A stretch of DNA of 9,574 nt from Pseudomonadota bacterium (GTDB lineage Bacteria > Pseudomonadota > Alphaproteobacteria > Rhodospirillales > 2-02-FULL-58-16): assembly GCA_022567015.1 (NCBI GenBank), contig JADFHR010000123.1, positions 1-9,574 on the forward strand. The letters are read 5' to 3'. Below the pieces are notes generated by a model that was not told the DNA's origin, ran no database searches, and saw nothing but the letters and a program-made list of their open reading frames with translations. A program made the translations under genes and the position numbers. Below are positions 1-6,275 of this stretch, in pieces (within the stretch, counting starts at the first letter, position 1; each line of letters begins with the position of its first letter).

Positions 1-203
1 AAAAGGGAGAAAGACGCTCCGTCAAGCCCGACAAAACGGACAAAGGCGTGAGCGATGCCGCCGCCGCCGCCGGGACGGACAAGCCGGCCAAGCCCGAGCG
101 CAAGAATAAGGCGAAAAAAAGCGGAGCGAAGGACGCCGGGTCCCCTGACGTGAAATCCGAAAAGAAGGCGAAAAAGAAAGGCGCGTCCGAAAACGCCGAA
201 TGA
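1..203 (+). CDS. C-terminal end of a lysine/alanine-rich protein (5'-truncated)
   Basis: The frame that starts at base 3 is open to a TGA at 201-203 and gives about 66 residues. They are very rich in Lys, Ala, Asp, Glu, Ser and Pro, with repeated short blocks such as 'KKAKKK', and end in 'GASENAE'. There is no hydrophobic segment and no recognisable domain. It looks like a disordered, strongly basic C-terminal tail. Many alphaproteobacterial ribosomal and nucleic-acid-binding proteins carry such tails. In several alphaproteobacteria the genes upstream of leuC include the rpsP-rimM-trmD-rplS group, so a tail of a ribosomal protein such as L19 is possible, but nothing in the visible part proves it. 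The start and body of the gene lie outside the window, so identity is open. The coding call rests on the composition and the clean open frame. Confidence 0.6.
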   Translation, partial: KGERRSVKPDKTDKGVSDAAAAAGTDKPAKPERKNKAKKSGAKDAGSPDVKSEKKAKKKGASENAE

Positions 204-237
204 CGGCCCGCCTACCGCCGCCCGTCCTCTTCGTCGT

Positions 238-277
238 TTGAGGCCACAGACAGTGTGACTGCTCCGGACGGCCTCAA
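238..277. repeat. 8-bp inverted repeat between convergent genes
   Basis: TTGAGGCC at 238-245 is matched by its exact reverse complement GGCCTCAA at 270-277, with a 24-base loop. It lies between the plus-strand gene ending at 203 and the minus-strand gene whose stop codon (274-276) is inside the right arm. The position suits a bidirectional terminator, but neither strand has a T-run after the stem, so function is uncertain. Confidence 0.3.
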
Positions 278-438
278 TCGCCGGGCGGGCGCATCGGTGC
301 CCTTAGCCTGCGCCCGCGCCATGCCTTCCGGCCGACGTAGACAAGAACACAGACGACGGCAACCCCCAGGAGAATCAGCGGCCCCACCGCTGAGCCGCCG
401 CCACCGATGCCATGGGCCAACGCTGGCGAAATAAACAT
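274..438 (-). CDS. Small single-pass membrane protein, 54 aa, unknown function
   Basis: The protein starts 'MFISPALAHG', continues with a run of four glycines and then has one hydrophobic segment at about residues 18-36 (PLILLGVAVVCVLVYVG). It ends in a short basic tail with several arginines. I chose the ATG at 436-438 because a GAGAGG-like ribosome site lies just upstream on the minus strand; the same frame stays open to 690, but that longer reading looks non-coding. The 'PALAHG' start resembles a short secretion-like leader, and the Arg-rich end would by the positive-inside rule face the cytoplasm, giving an N-out, C-in topology. It follows the small membrane gene at 581-802 and the MFS gene on the same strand, and the three may be co-transcribed. 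I do not recognise a named family. Confidence 0.55.
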   Translation of the reverse strand: MFISPALAHGIGGGGSAVGPLILLGVAVVCVLVYVGRKAWRGRRLRAPMRPPGD

Positions 439-580
439 CCCGGCCTCTCTCAGGCAGTCCGCCGGGATGCTACCGGGAACGGGGCGGCGTGGCGAGCCGT
501 TGCCGCCGGTCGGCGGAATCCGCGCATGGCGATACCGGTGCCGTGAGGCGTCGTGTTCCGTTGTGTGGCCGGGTGGGACA

Positions 581-802
581 CTACGTCTTGTCGCGGGTCG
601 CGAAAGTCCGCAGCTTGCGGAAGACCAGCAAAACCACGTAGCCCGCCACGGCGCCGGTAATGGCGATGAGTGCGCCCTCGGCGAAGCCACCCCGCGGGAA
701 CCCGTAACTCAGGTCCACGAAGCCTTCGCTGTCCAGGTAGGAGGCGGCCATCATGCCGCCGATCATGGACAAAACGACGGACCGTCTTGCCGGGCTCAAC
801 AT
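581..802 (-). CDS. Small membrane protein, 73 aa, unknown function
   Basis: The start at 800-802 is preceded by a good ribosome site (GGTGGAGGG on the minus strand, about 5 bases from ATG), so I prefer it to the upstream ATG at 889. The protein has a weakly hydrophobic N-terminal stretch ('VVLSMIGGMMAASYL', about residues 9-23), then an acidic/aromatic loop ('DSEGFVDLSYGFPRGG'). A clear membrane helix follows at about 45-62 (ALIAITGAVAGYVVLLVF), and the tail is basic (RKLRTFATRDKT). That is one sure and one possible membrane segment. It lies 144 bases after the MFS gene and 142 bases before the 54-aa membrane gene, all on the minus strand. No known family is recognised; the coding call rests on the ribosome site and the protein-like hydrophobic pattern. 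Confidence 0.6.
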   Translation of the reverse strand: MLSPARRSVVLSMIGGMMAASYLDSEGFVDLSYGFPRGGFAEGALIAITGAVAGYVVLLVFRKLRTFATRDKT

Positions 803-841
803 GGGAACCCTCCACCCTGTTGCACGCGGGATATCCAGATC

Positions 842-869
842 GCCCGATAGTAATAGCGAGCCATCGGGC
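842..869. repeat. 7-bp inverted repeat downstream of the MFS gene
   Basis: GCCCGAT at 842-848 and ATCGGGC at 863-869 are perfect reverse complements with a 14-base AT-richer loop. The element sits between the MFS stop (947) and the start of the next minus-strand gene (802). It could be a weak terminator or an operator for the small gene. No T-run follows it. Confidence 0.25.
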
Positions 870-946
870 TGTCCGAAACCCCTCTCCATCCGGCATGCAA
901 ATGCGGTGGTCCGCCGGCCGCGGCCCAGTCGTTTGGCCGTTCGGCG

Positions 947-2158
947 TCACCCCGCCGCCGCCGGCCTGACGACCTGGCGGTCGTCGATCGGCAGGTGCAC
1001 CAGCGCCGCGAACAGGGCGAGCGCCACCGTCATCCACCACACCGTCACGTACGAACCCGTCGCCGCGAACAGATATCCGCCCAGCCAGACGCCGAGGGAG
1101 GCGCCCAACTGGTGGCTGAAAAAGACGAAACCGAACAGGGTCGCCATGTAGCGGGGGCCGAAGATGCGCGCGACCACGCCGTAGGTGAGCGGCACGGTGG
1201 ACAGCCACAGCAGGCCGATGGCGACGGAAAACATGAGCACCGAGGTAACGCTGGCCGGGGACAGGACGAACAGGGCGATGACGACCGCGCGGAGAACGTA
1301 GAGGCCGCTGAGCAGGTATTTCTGGCTGTACCTGCCGCCCAGCACGCCCGAGGTGTAGGCGCCGACGACGTTGAAAAGCCCGACGGAGGCGAGCGCCCAT
1401 GCGCCCAGCTCGGGCGCCAGTCCAAGGTCGGTGATGTAAGACGGCAGGTGCGTCTGGATGAACGCCACGTGGAAGCCGCAGACGAAGAATCCGGCGACCA
1501 GCAGCCAATAGCCGCGGTGACCGCCGGCCTCGCGCACCGCCGCGCCCAGGGACTGGTGACGCTCCCCGGGCGCCGCCTCGGCGCGCCCCGCCAGGGCCGT
1601 GGCCAGGGGCACGATGGCGAGCGGGAAAAAGCTGAGGATGATCAGGGCCACCTGCCAGCCATAGGCATCGAGGAACAGTTGGCCCGCCGGGACGAGGAGG
1701 AACTGGCCCATGGAACCCGCCGCCGTACCCAGGCCGAGGGCCCGGGACCGCCGGTCCGCCGGCACCATGCGGCCGAAGGCCGCGAGCACGATGGCGAAGG
1801 ACGAGCCGGCGACGCCGAGGCCGACGAGGACTCCGAGGGAGAGGGTGAGCGTCGTCGGCGTGCCGGAAAAGGCGATGAGAAAGACGCCCACGGCGTAGAT
1901 CACGGCGCCCGCCGCCAGCACCCGGCCGGTGCCGTATCTGTCGGCCAGCGCGCCGGCAAAGGGCTGCGCCACACCCCACATCAGGTTCTGGACGGCGACG
2001 GCGAGGGAGAACACGTCGCGGCTCCATTCGAACGATCGCGATATGGGATCGAGCCACAGCCCGAAGCCGGCACGCACCCCGAAATTGAGGAGGGCAATCA
2101 GGCAGCCGGCGAAAATGATCAGCGTCGGCGTACGCCAGGTCCTGAAAGACTGAGACAT
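947..2158 (-). CDS. MFS transporter, 12 membrane helices
   Basis: A 403-residue major facilitator protein, the usual length for the family, of the inner membrane. Twelve hydrophobic segments can be followed from 'LIIFAGCLIALLNFG' (about 13-27) to 'MTVALALFAALVHL' (about 376-389), with the expected longer polar loop between helices 6 and 7 (about 190-215). The loop between helices 2 and 3 carries an MFS motif A form, 'GALADRYGTGRVL' (69-81). I start at the ATG 2156-2158 because GGTGGAGGG lies 3-4 bases upstream; an in-frame ATG at 2176 lacks such a site. The style ('FGLWLDPIS', 'SHQLGASLGVWLGGYLF') recalls proton-linked carboxylate/anion transporters of the OFA/MCT-like kind, but the substrate cannot be read from the sequence. 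It is transcribed divergently from leuC, so a link to leucine synthesis is only positional. Confidence 0.9.
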   Translation of the reverse strand: MSQSFRTWRTPTLIIFAGCLIALLNFGVRAGFGLWLDPISRSFEWSRDVFSLAVAVQNLMWGVAQPFAGALADRYGTGRVLAAGAVIYAVGVFLIAFSGTPTTLTLSLGVLVGLGVAGSSFAIVLAAFGRMVPADRRSRALGLGTAAGSMGQFLLVPAGQLFLDAYGWQVALIILSFFPLAIVPLATALAGRAEAAPGERHQSLGAAVREAGGHRGYWLLVAGFFVCGFHVAFIQTHLPSYITDLGLAPELGAWALASVGLFNVVGAYTSGVLGGRYSQKYLLSGLYVLRAVVIALFVLSPASVTSVLMFSVAIGLLWLSTVPLTYGVVARIFGPRYMATLFGFVFFSHQLGASLGVWLGGYLFAATGSYVTVWWMTVALALFAALVHLPIDDRQVVRPAAAG

Positions 2159-2394
2159 GACCCTCCACCCGATCACAGGCGTTTCTTTTCGTGCGATTTG
2201 GCCGACGGTCGTCCGCCATCGCGGACCATCCGGCGGTCATCCAACGGCATGATCGGCAAGGTACCTTAAAATCGACGCGCATTCACAGTTTCGCAGTGGG
2301 CAATTGATTCCCGGGCCGATCGGCGGTACGAGTACCTGCATCCGCCGGCGGCTCGCCGGCGGGCGGGATGCCGGCCGGAGGCGACGCCAAACAG
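2159..2394. promoter_or_regulatory. Divergent control region between the MFS gene and leuC
   Basis: These 236 bases must hold promoters for both directions. I see no convincing -35/-10 pair. TAAAAT at 2267-2272 is the best -10-like box toward leuC but has no good -35. Two palindromes share the core GGTACC/GTACC: AAGGTACCTT (2258-2267, perfect) and GGTAC-GA-GTACC (2325-2336). They are candidate operator sites. I searched for a Leu-rich leader peptide of the classical leu-attenuator type and found none in the region. Confidence 0.4.
2342..2362 (+). promoter_or_regulatory. Strong GC hairpin in the presumed leuC leader
   Basis: A 9-bp arm at 2342-2350 pairs perfectly with 2354-2362 around a 3-base loop (gct), all G or C in the stem. 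It lies 32 bases before the leuC ATG and just before the likely GGAGG ribosome site (2377-2381). There is no T-run, so it is not a standard terminator; it could protect or mask the leader RNA. The function is inferred only. Confidence 0.35.
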
Positions 2395-3801
2395 ATGAGT
2401 GAACCGCGCACACTTTTCGACAAGATCTGGGAAAGCCACCTGGTGGACGTGCAGGACGACGGCACCTGCCTGCTGTACGTCGACCGCCATCTGGTGCACG
2501 AGGTGACCAGCCCGCAGGCCTTCGAGGGCTTGCGGACGGCCGGGCGCACGGTGCGCCGGGCCGACGCCACCCTGGCCGTGGCCGACCACAACGTGCCCAC
2601 GACCAACCGCTCGGGCGGCATCGAGGACGCCGAATCGCGGATCCAGGTGGAGACCCTGGACAAGAACTGCGCCGACTTCGATATCCGCTATTTCTCCATG
2701 GCCGACGAGCGCCAGGGCATCGTCCACATCATCGGGCCGGAGCAGGGCTTCACCCTGCCCGGCATGACCATCGTCTGCGGCGATTCCCACACCGCCACCC
2801 ACGGCGCCTTCGGGGCGCTGGCGTTCGGCATCGGCACCTCGGAAGTGGAGCACGTGCTGGCCACCCAGACCCTGGTGCAGAAGCCGGCCAGGAACATGCG
2901 CATCACGGTCGACGGCGATCTTCCCTTCGGCGTCGGCGCCAAGGACCTGATCCTCGCCATCATCGGCGCCATCGGCACCGCCGGGGGCACCGGGCACGTC
3001 ATCGAGTACGCGGGCAAGGCGGTGCGGGACCTCACCATGGAGGGGCGCATGACGGTGTGCAACATGTCCATCGAGGCCGGCGCCCGCGCCGGTCTGATCG
3101 CCCCCGACGAGACCACGTTCGCCTATCTCAAGGGCCGGCCCATGGCGCCCGCAGAAGGCGCCTGGGAGCAGGCGGTGGCCTATTGGAATACCCTGCCGTC
3201 CGACGACGGCGCCGCCTACGACACCGAAACGGCGATCGAGGCGGCCGCGATCGCCCCCCAGGTCACCTGGGGCACCAGCCCCGAGGACGTGGTGCCGATC
3301 ACCGGCACGGTGCCGGACCCCGCCGGGGAGGCCGACGAGGGCCGGCGCAAGGCCATGGAGCGCTCGCTCGCCTACATCGGCCTCGCCCCCGGCACGCCGC
3401 TCGACGGCATCGCGGTGGACCAGGTCTTTATCGGGTCGTGCACCAACGGCCGCATGGAGGACCTGCGCGCCGCGGCGGCCGTCGCCAAGGGCCGCAAAGT
3501 GGCCCAGGGGGTGGGCGCCATGGTCGTTCCCGGCTCGGGCCTGATCAAGAAGGAGGCCGAGGCCGAGGGGCTGGACCGCATCTTCATCGAGGCCGGCTTC
3601 GAATGGCGCGAGCCGGGCTGCTCCATGTGCCTGGCCATGAACGCCGACAAGCTGAAGCCCGGCGAGCGCTGCGCGTCCACGTCCAACCGCAACTTCGAGG
3701 GGCGCCAGGGCGCCGGCGGGCGGACCCACCTGGTGAGCCCGGTCATGGCCGTGGCGGCGGCCGTGACCGGGCACCTCACCGACGTGCGCAAGCTGGGCTG
3801 A
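2395..3801 (+). CDS. leuC: 3-isopropylmalate dehydratase, large subunit
   Basis: With LeuD it interconverts 2-isopropylmalate and 3-isopropylmalate, the second step of leucine synthesis, in the cytosol. The 468-residue protein has the usual length and the aconitase-family layout. It starts 'MSEPRTLFDKIWESH', has 'GDSHTATHGAFGAL' in the first third, and carries the three cysteines that bind the 4Fe-4S cluster: C349 in 'GSCTNGR', then C409 and C412 in 'GCSMC'. I chose the ATG at 2395 because family members start at this point; an in-frame ATG at 2368 would add nine unlike residues. GGAGG at 2377-2381 is somewhat far (13 bases) from the start. In most relatives with this order leuD follows closely; here two foreign-looking small genes lie between. 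No key residue is missing. Confidence 0.98.
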   Translation: MSEPRTLFDKIWESHLVDVQDDGTCLLYVDRHLVHEVTSPQAFEGLRTAGRTVRRADATLAVADHNVPTTNRSGGIEDAESRIQVETLDKNCADFDIRYFSMADERQGIVHIIGPEQGFTLPGMTIVCGDSHTATHGAFGALAFGIGTSEVEHVLATQTLVQKPARNMRITVDGDLPFGVGAKDLILAIIGAIGTAGGTGHVIEYAGKAVRDLTMEGRMTVCNMSIEAGARAGLIAPDETTFAYLKGRPMAPAEGAWEQAVAYWNTLPSDDGAAYDTETAIEAAAIAPQVTWGTSPEDVVPITGTVPDPAGEADEGRRKAMERSLAYIGLAPGTPLDGIAVDQVFIGSCTNGRMEDLRAAAAVAKGRKVAQGVGAMVVPGSGLIKKEAEAEGLDRIFIEAGFEWREPGCSMCLAMNADKLKPGERCASTSNRNFEGRQGAGGRTHLVSPVMAVAAAVTGHLTDVRKLG

Positions 3802-3803
3802 GC

Positions 3804-3812
3804 TGGTATAGT
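3804..3812 (+). promoter_or_regulatory. Extended -10 promoter candidate for the inserted cassette
   Basis: TGGTATAGT matches the extended -10 pattern (TG, one base, then TATAAT with one mismatch), three bases after the leuC stop. No good -35 is seen, which extended -10 promoters can tolerate. A start near 3819 would give a leader of about 27 bases with AAGGAG (3834-3839), 6 bases before the ATG at 3846. It would let the cassette, and leuD behind it, be transcribed apart from leuC. Confidence 0.35.
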
Positions 3813-3845
3813 GCGAGAGCCGAGCCCTGATCAAAGGAGTGGAGC

Positions 3846-4064
3846 ATGACTTCCCGGCCACATCCGCTTTCAGAGAATGTCCCCGGCCCTGAGTCGCTAA
3901 TTGGGAGTTTTCGCCGTTTCGGGCCGTTTGGGCCGGTTTACCAAGTGATCGAAAAGCTCCGCGACGAGGACGACGACATCATAATGAAGGTACGTGTGGT
4001 GGATACGGGTGAAGAGGCGGAATACCGATATACGCACATCCTTGACGATCCCAAGGAAAAGTAA
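3846..4064 (+). CDS. DUF5397-like small protein, probable antitoxin partner of VapD
   Basis: A 72-residue, acidic-centred protein with a strong ribosome site (AAGGAG, 6 bases before ATG). Features seen: 'LIGSFRRFGPFGPVYQV' at 18-34, an acidic run 'RDEDDD' at 39-44, 'DTGEEAEY' at 53-60 and 'ILDDP' at 65-69. From memory this pattern (LIG-F-RFG-GP-Y ... TGEE-Y ... IL-DP) fits the DUF5397 family, whose members are small proteins sometimes found beside vapD; I could not confirm this. Its stop codon TAA shares a base with the ATG of the VapD gene, so the two are translationally coupled, with the partner first as in most toxin-antitoxin pairs. The role as antitoxin is inferred from this layout. GC is clearly lower than in leuC. 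No DNA-binding motif is obvious. Confidence 0.8.
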   Translation: MTSRPHPLSENVPGPESLIGSFRRFGPFGPVYQVIEKLRDEDDDIIMKVRVVDTGEEAEYRYTHILDDPKEK

Positions 4065-4345
4065 TGTTCGCGATAGCTTTCGATCTCGTCGTCAAGGATA
4101 CCGAGCAAAACCACCCTAAAGGCGTTTCCCAGGCTTATACCGATATCCGAGTTTGCTTGCAGGACTTTGGCTTTGACTGGGTGCAGGGGAGTTTGTACGT
4201 CACGAAGAGCGATGATCTTGCAAATCTGTTCCAAGCGATCATGGCTTTAAAGCAGATGCCGTGGTTTCCTACTTCGGTGCGTGATATCCGCGCCTTCAAG
4301 GTCGAACACTGGTCGGACTTCACGAGCATCGTCAAGGGCCCCTAA
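4064..4345 (+). CDS. vapD: VapD-family endoribonuclease (toxin-like, Cas2-type fold)
   Basis: The 93-residue length and sequence match VapD, virulence-associated protein D. It has 'MFAIAFDL' at the N-terminus with Asp7, the conserved acidic residue; 'GFDWVQGSLYV' at 36-46, the second strand and turn; and 'MPWFPTSVRDIR' at 65-76, a hallmark of the family. Known members (Helicobacter pylori, Haemophilus influenzae) are small ferredoxin-like proteins related in fold to Cas2; VapD of H. pylori cleaves RNA, and in Haemophilus VapD is a toxin paired with VapX. AAGGA lies 7 bases before the start, and the ATG overlaps the preceding stop (TAATG). All key features are present, so it looks intact. It ends only 4 bases before leuD. 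Which RNAs it cuts here is unknown; toxicity is inferred from the family. Confidence 0.9.
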   Translation: MFAIAFDLVVKDTEQNHPKGVSQAYTDIRVCLQDFGFDWVQGSLYVTKSDDLANLFQAIMALKQMPWFPTSVRDIRAFKVEHWSDFTSIVKGP

Positions 4346-4349
4346 ACCC

Positions 4350-4961
4350 ATGGAAAAATTCACCACGCTCACCGGCGTTGCCGCGCCCCTGCCGATGATC
4401 AACGTCGATACCGACATGATCATCCCCAAGCAGTTCCTCAAGTCGATCAAGCGCACGGGCTTCGCCGAGGGCCTGTTCTTCGAGATGCGCTACCGGGAAG
4501 ACGGCAGCGAGAATCCCGACTTCGTGCTCAACAGGCCGCCCTACCGCAAGGCGCGCATCCTGGTGGCGGGGACGAACTTCGGCTGCGGGTCCTCGCGCGA
4601 GCACGCGCCGTGGGCGCTTCTGAACTTCGGCATCCGCTGCGTCATCGCCCCCAGCTTCGCCGACATCTTTTATAACAACTGCATCAAGAACGGCATCCTG
4701 CCCGTCCGCCTGCCCGAAGACGACGTCGACAGGCTGATGGACGACGCCGGGCGCGGCGCCAACGCCACCCTCACCGTGGACCTGGAAAACCAGGTGATCA
4801 CCGGCCCCGACGGCGCCTCCGTCGCCTTCGACGTGGACCCCTTCGACAAGCACTGTCTGTTGAACGGCATCGACGACATCGCGCAGACCTTTGAGAAGGC
4901 CGAAAAGATCGACGATTTCGAGGCCAGGCAAAAAGAGGCCCAGCCCTGGCTGTATTCCTGA
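4350..4961 (+). CDS. leuD: 3-isopropylmalate dehydratase, small subunit
   Basis: This is the swivel-domain subunit that completes the LeuCD isomerase. The 203 residues have the normal length, starting 'MEKFTTLTGVAAPLPM' with 'NVDTDMIIPKQFLK' (18-31), where the family binds substrate. The signature 'GCGSSREHAPWAL' is at 78-90. The frame is open from 4281, but family starts agree with the ATG at 4350. No clear Shine-Dalgarno is visible before it: the 15 bases upstream are the end of vapD and four spacer bases, with only AAGGG near 4335-4339. Its translation therefore probably depends on ribosomes finishing vapD, which is odd for a core biosynthetic gene. GC returns to the high level of leuC within a few codons, so the boundary of the foreign segment is close to this start. 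Confidence 0.97.
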   Translation: MEKFTTLTGVAAPLPMINVDTDMIIPKQFLKSIKRTGFAEGLFFEMRYREDGSENPDFVLNRPPYRKARILVAGTNFGCGSSREHAPWALLNFGIRCVIAPSFADIFYNNCIKNGILPVRLPEDDVDRLMDDAGRGANATLTVDLENQVITGPDGASVAFDVDPFDKHCLLNGIDDIAQTFEKAEKIDDFEARQKEAQPWLYS

Positions 4962-5026
4962 CGGGGCGTCCGCCCTGCAACTCCGGCCCACCCGATCGGC
5001 CGACAGGTAAAGGAGGGGTATAATCC

Positions 5027-6139
5027 ATGCCCGCCAATAAAAGACTTTTGATCCTGCCCGGCGACGGCATCGGCCCGGAAGTGATGGGCGAGGTGCGGCG
5101 TATCATCGACTGGATGGAGAAACGGCGCGCCGCCACGTTCGACGTCAAGGAAGGACTCGTCGGCGGCGCCTCCTACGACGTCCACGGCACACCCATCACC
5201 GACGAAACCATGGCCCAGGCCATGGAGGCGGACGCCGTTCTGCTGGGCGCCGTCGGCGGGCCCAAGTGGGACGATCTGCCGTTCGCGGACAAACCCGAGC
5301 GCGGCTTGCTGCGCCTGCGCAAGGACATGGACCTGTTCGCCAACCTGCGCCCGGCGGTGGTCTTCGACGCCCTGGCCGACGCCTCGACCCTGAAGGAGGA
5401 GGTGATCAGGGGCCTCGACATCATGATCGTGCGCGAGCTCACCGGCGGCCTCTATTTCGGCGAACCCAGGGGCATCGAGGACCTGCCCGACGGCACCCGC
5501 CGGGCCGTCAACACCCAGGTCTACACGACGCCCGAGATCCAGCGCGTCGCCCGGGTCGCCTTCGAGCTGGCCGGGAAGCGCGGCAACAGGGTCTGTTCGG
5601 TCGAGAAGGCCAACGTCATGGAAAGCGGCGTCCTGTGGCGCGAGGAGGTGCAGAAGATCCACGACACCGAGTTCGCCGGGGTCGAGCTGAGCCACATGTA
5701 CGCCGACAACTGCGCCATGCAGCTGGTGCGCAACCCCAAGCAGTTCGACGTCATCGTCACCGACAACCTGTTCGGCGACATGCTCTCGGATACGGCGGCC
5801 ATGCTGACCGGTTCCCTGGGCATGCTGCCCTCGGCCAGCCTGGGCGCCGTGGACGGCAGCGGCCGGCGCCTCGCCCTCTACGAGCCGGTGCACGGAACCG
5901 CCCCCGACATCGCCGGCAAGGGTTTGGCCAATCCGCTGGCCACGCTGCTCAGCTTCGCCATGTGCCTGCGCTACTCCTTCGACATGGGCGAAGACGCCGA
6001 TCTCATAGAGACCGCGGCCCGCAACGTGCTCGACGGCGGGCTGCGCACGGCCGATATCATGCAGCCCGGCAAGGCCAAGGTCTCCACCACGGTGATGGGC
6101 GAGGCGATCACCCGCGAGCTGGACAAGCTGGCGGCCTGA
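5027..6139 (+). CDS. leuB: 3-isopropylmalate dehydrogenase
   Basis: It oxidises and decarboxylates 3-isopropylmalate with NAD+ to the 2-oxoacid that is transaminated to leucine. The 370 residues match the family. Seen are 'GDGIGPEVM' (12-20), 'RELTGGLYFGEPRG' (136-149) with the catalytic Tyr143, 'SVEKANVMESG' with Lys194, Asp227 in 'YADN', and Asp251 and Asp255 in 'FGDMLSD'. The last three are the expected Mg2+ ligands. 'EPVHGTAPDIAGKG' (286-299) lies in the NAD-binding region. A very strong ribosome site, AAAGGAGGGG at 5009-5018, stands 8 bases before the ATG. It is 65 bases after leuD in the same direction, so it can be translated independently of the vapD-leuD coupling. Nothing is missing or unusual. 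Confidence 0.98.
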   Translation: MPANKRLLILPGDGIGPEVMGEVRRIIDWMEKRRAATFDVKEGLVGGASYDVHGTPITDETMAQAMEADAVLLGAVGGPKWDDLPFADKPERGLLRLRKDMDLFANLRPAVVFDALADASTLKEEVIRGLDIMIVRELTGGLYFGEPRGIEDLPDGTRRAVNTQVYTTPEIQRVARVAFELAGKRGNRVCSVEKANVMESGVLWREEVQKIHDTEFAGVELSHMYADNCAMQLVRNPKQFDVIVTDNLFGDMLSDTAAMLTGSLGMLPSASLGAVDGSGRRLALYEPVHGTAPDIAGKGLANPLATLLSFAMCLRYSFDMGEDADLIETAARNVLDGGLRTADIMQPGKAKVSTTVMGEAITRELDKLAA

Positions 6140-6275
6140 GGCGGCGGGGCCGGCGGGACCGTGCCCCTCCGGCCGGGGAACGGTTGCCTTTTGGAATCCC
6201 TTGAAAACCGGCGTCAACGGGCGTAAGTGATCGGGCCGGGCGCCGCCCGGGGCGCGGATTTCGGAGTACAGGGGA

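Larger units (their letters stand above)
3802..4349 (+). other. Low-GC toxin-antitoxin-like cassette inserted between leuC and leuD
   Basis: These 548 bases separate the genes for the two subunits of one enzyme. A hand count gives 123 G/C in the 240 bases 4081-4320 (51%), against 133 in the 180 bases 3601-3780 at the end of leuC (74%). AT-rich codons such as TTT, TTG, AAA and ATA are common inside and rare in the flanking leu genes. The two genes overlap by one base and have their own ribosome sites. I found no direct repeats, transposase or integrase at the edges, so the route of entry is not visible. Confidence 0.65.

Noticed and set aside
450..2282. Long minus-strand open frame of 610 codons across the MFS gene
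   Set aside because: It overlaps the MFS gene in another frame, is extremely Arg/Pro/Gly-rich and shows no domain; it is a GC-bias shadow.
2266..3861. Minus-strand open frame of 531 codons opposite leuC
   Set aside because: leuC is certain from its motifs; the antisense frame is a His/Gly/Ala-rich shadow of GC-rich codons.
4064..4345. cas2 of a CRISPR system
   Set aside because: The protein shares the small ferredoxin-like style, but the SVRDIR and QGSLY motifs are VapD; no cas1 or repeat array is present in the window.
5019..5024. Perfect TATAAT just before leuB
   Set aside because: It lies 2 bases before the leuB ATG and downstream of the ribosome site, so transcription from it would miss the start; there is no -35 at 17 bases either.
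4670..6217. Minus-strand open frame of 515 codons opposite leuD and leuB
   Set aside because: Both sense genes have intact catalytic motifs; the antisense product has shadow composition.
6140..6275. Terminator between leuB and asd
   Set aside because: Only short GC-rich inverted repeats such as CCCC/GGGG are visible and none has a stable stem followed by a T-run in the right place.
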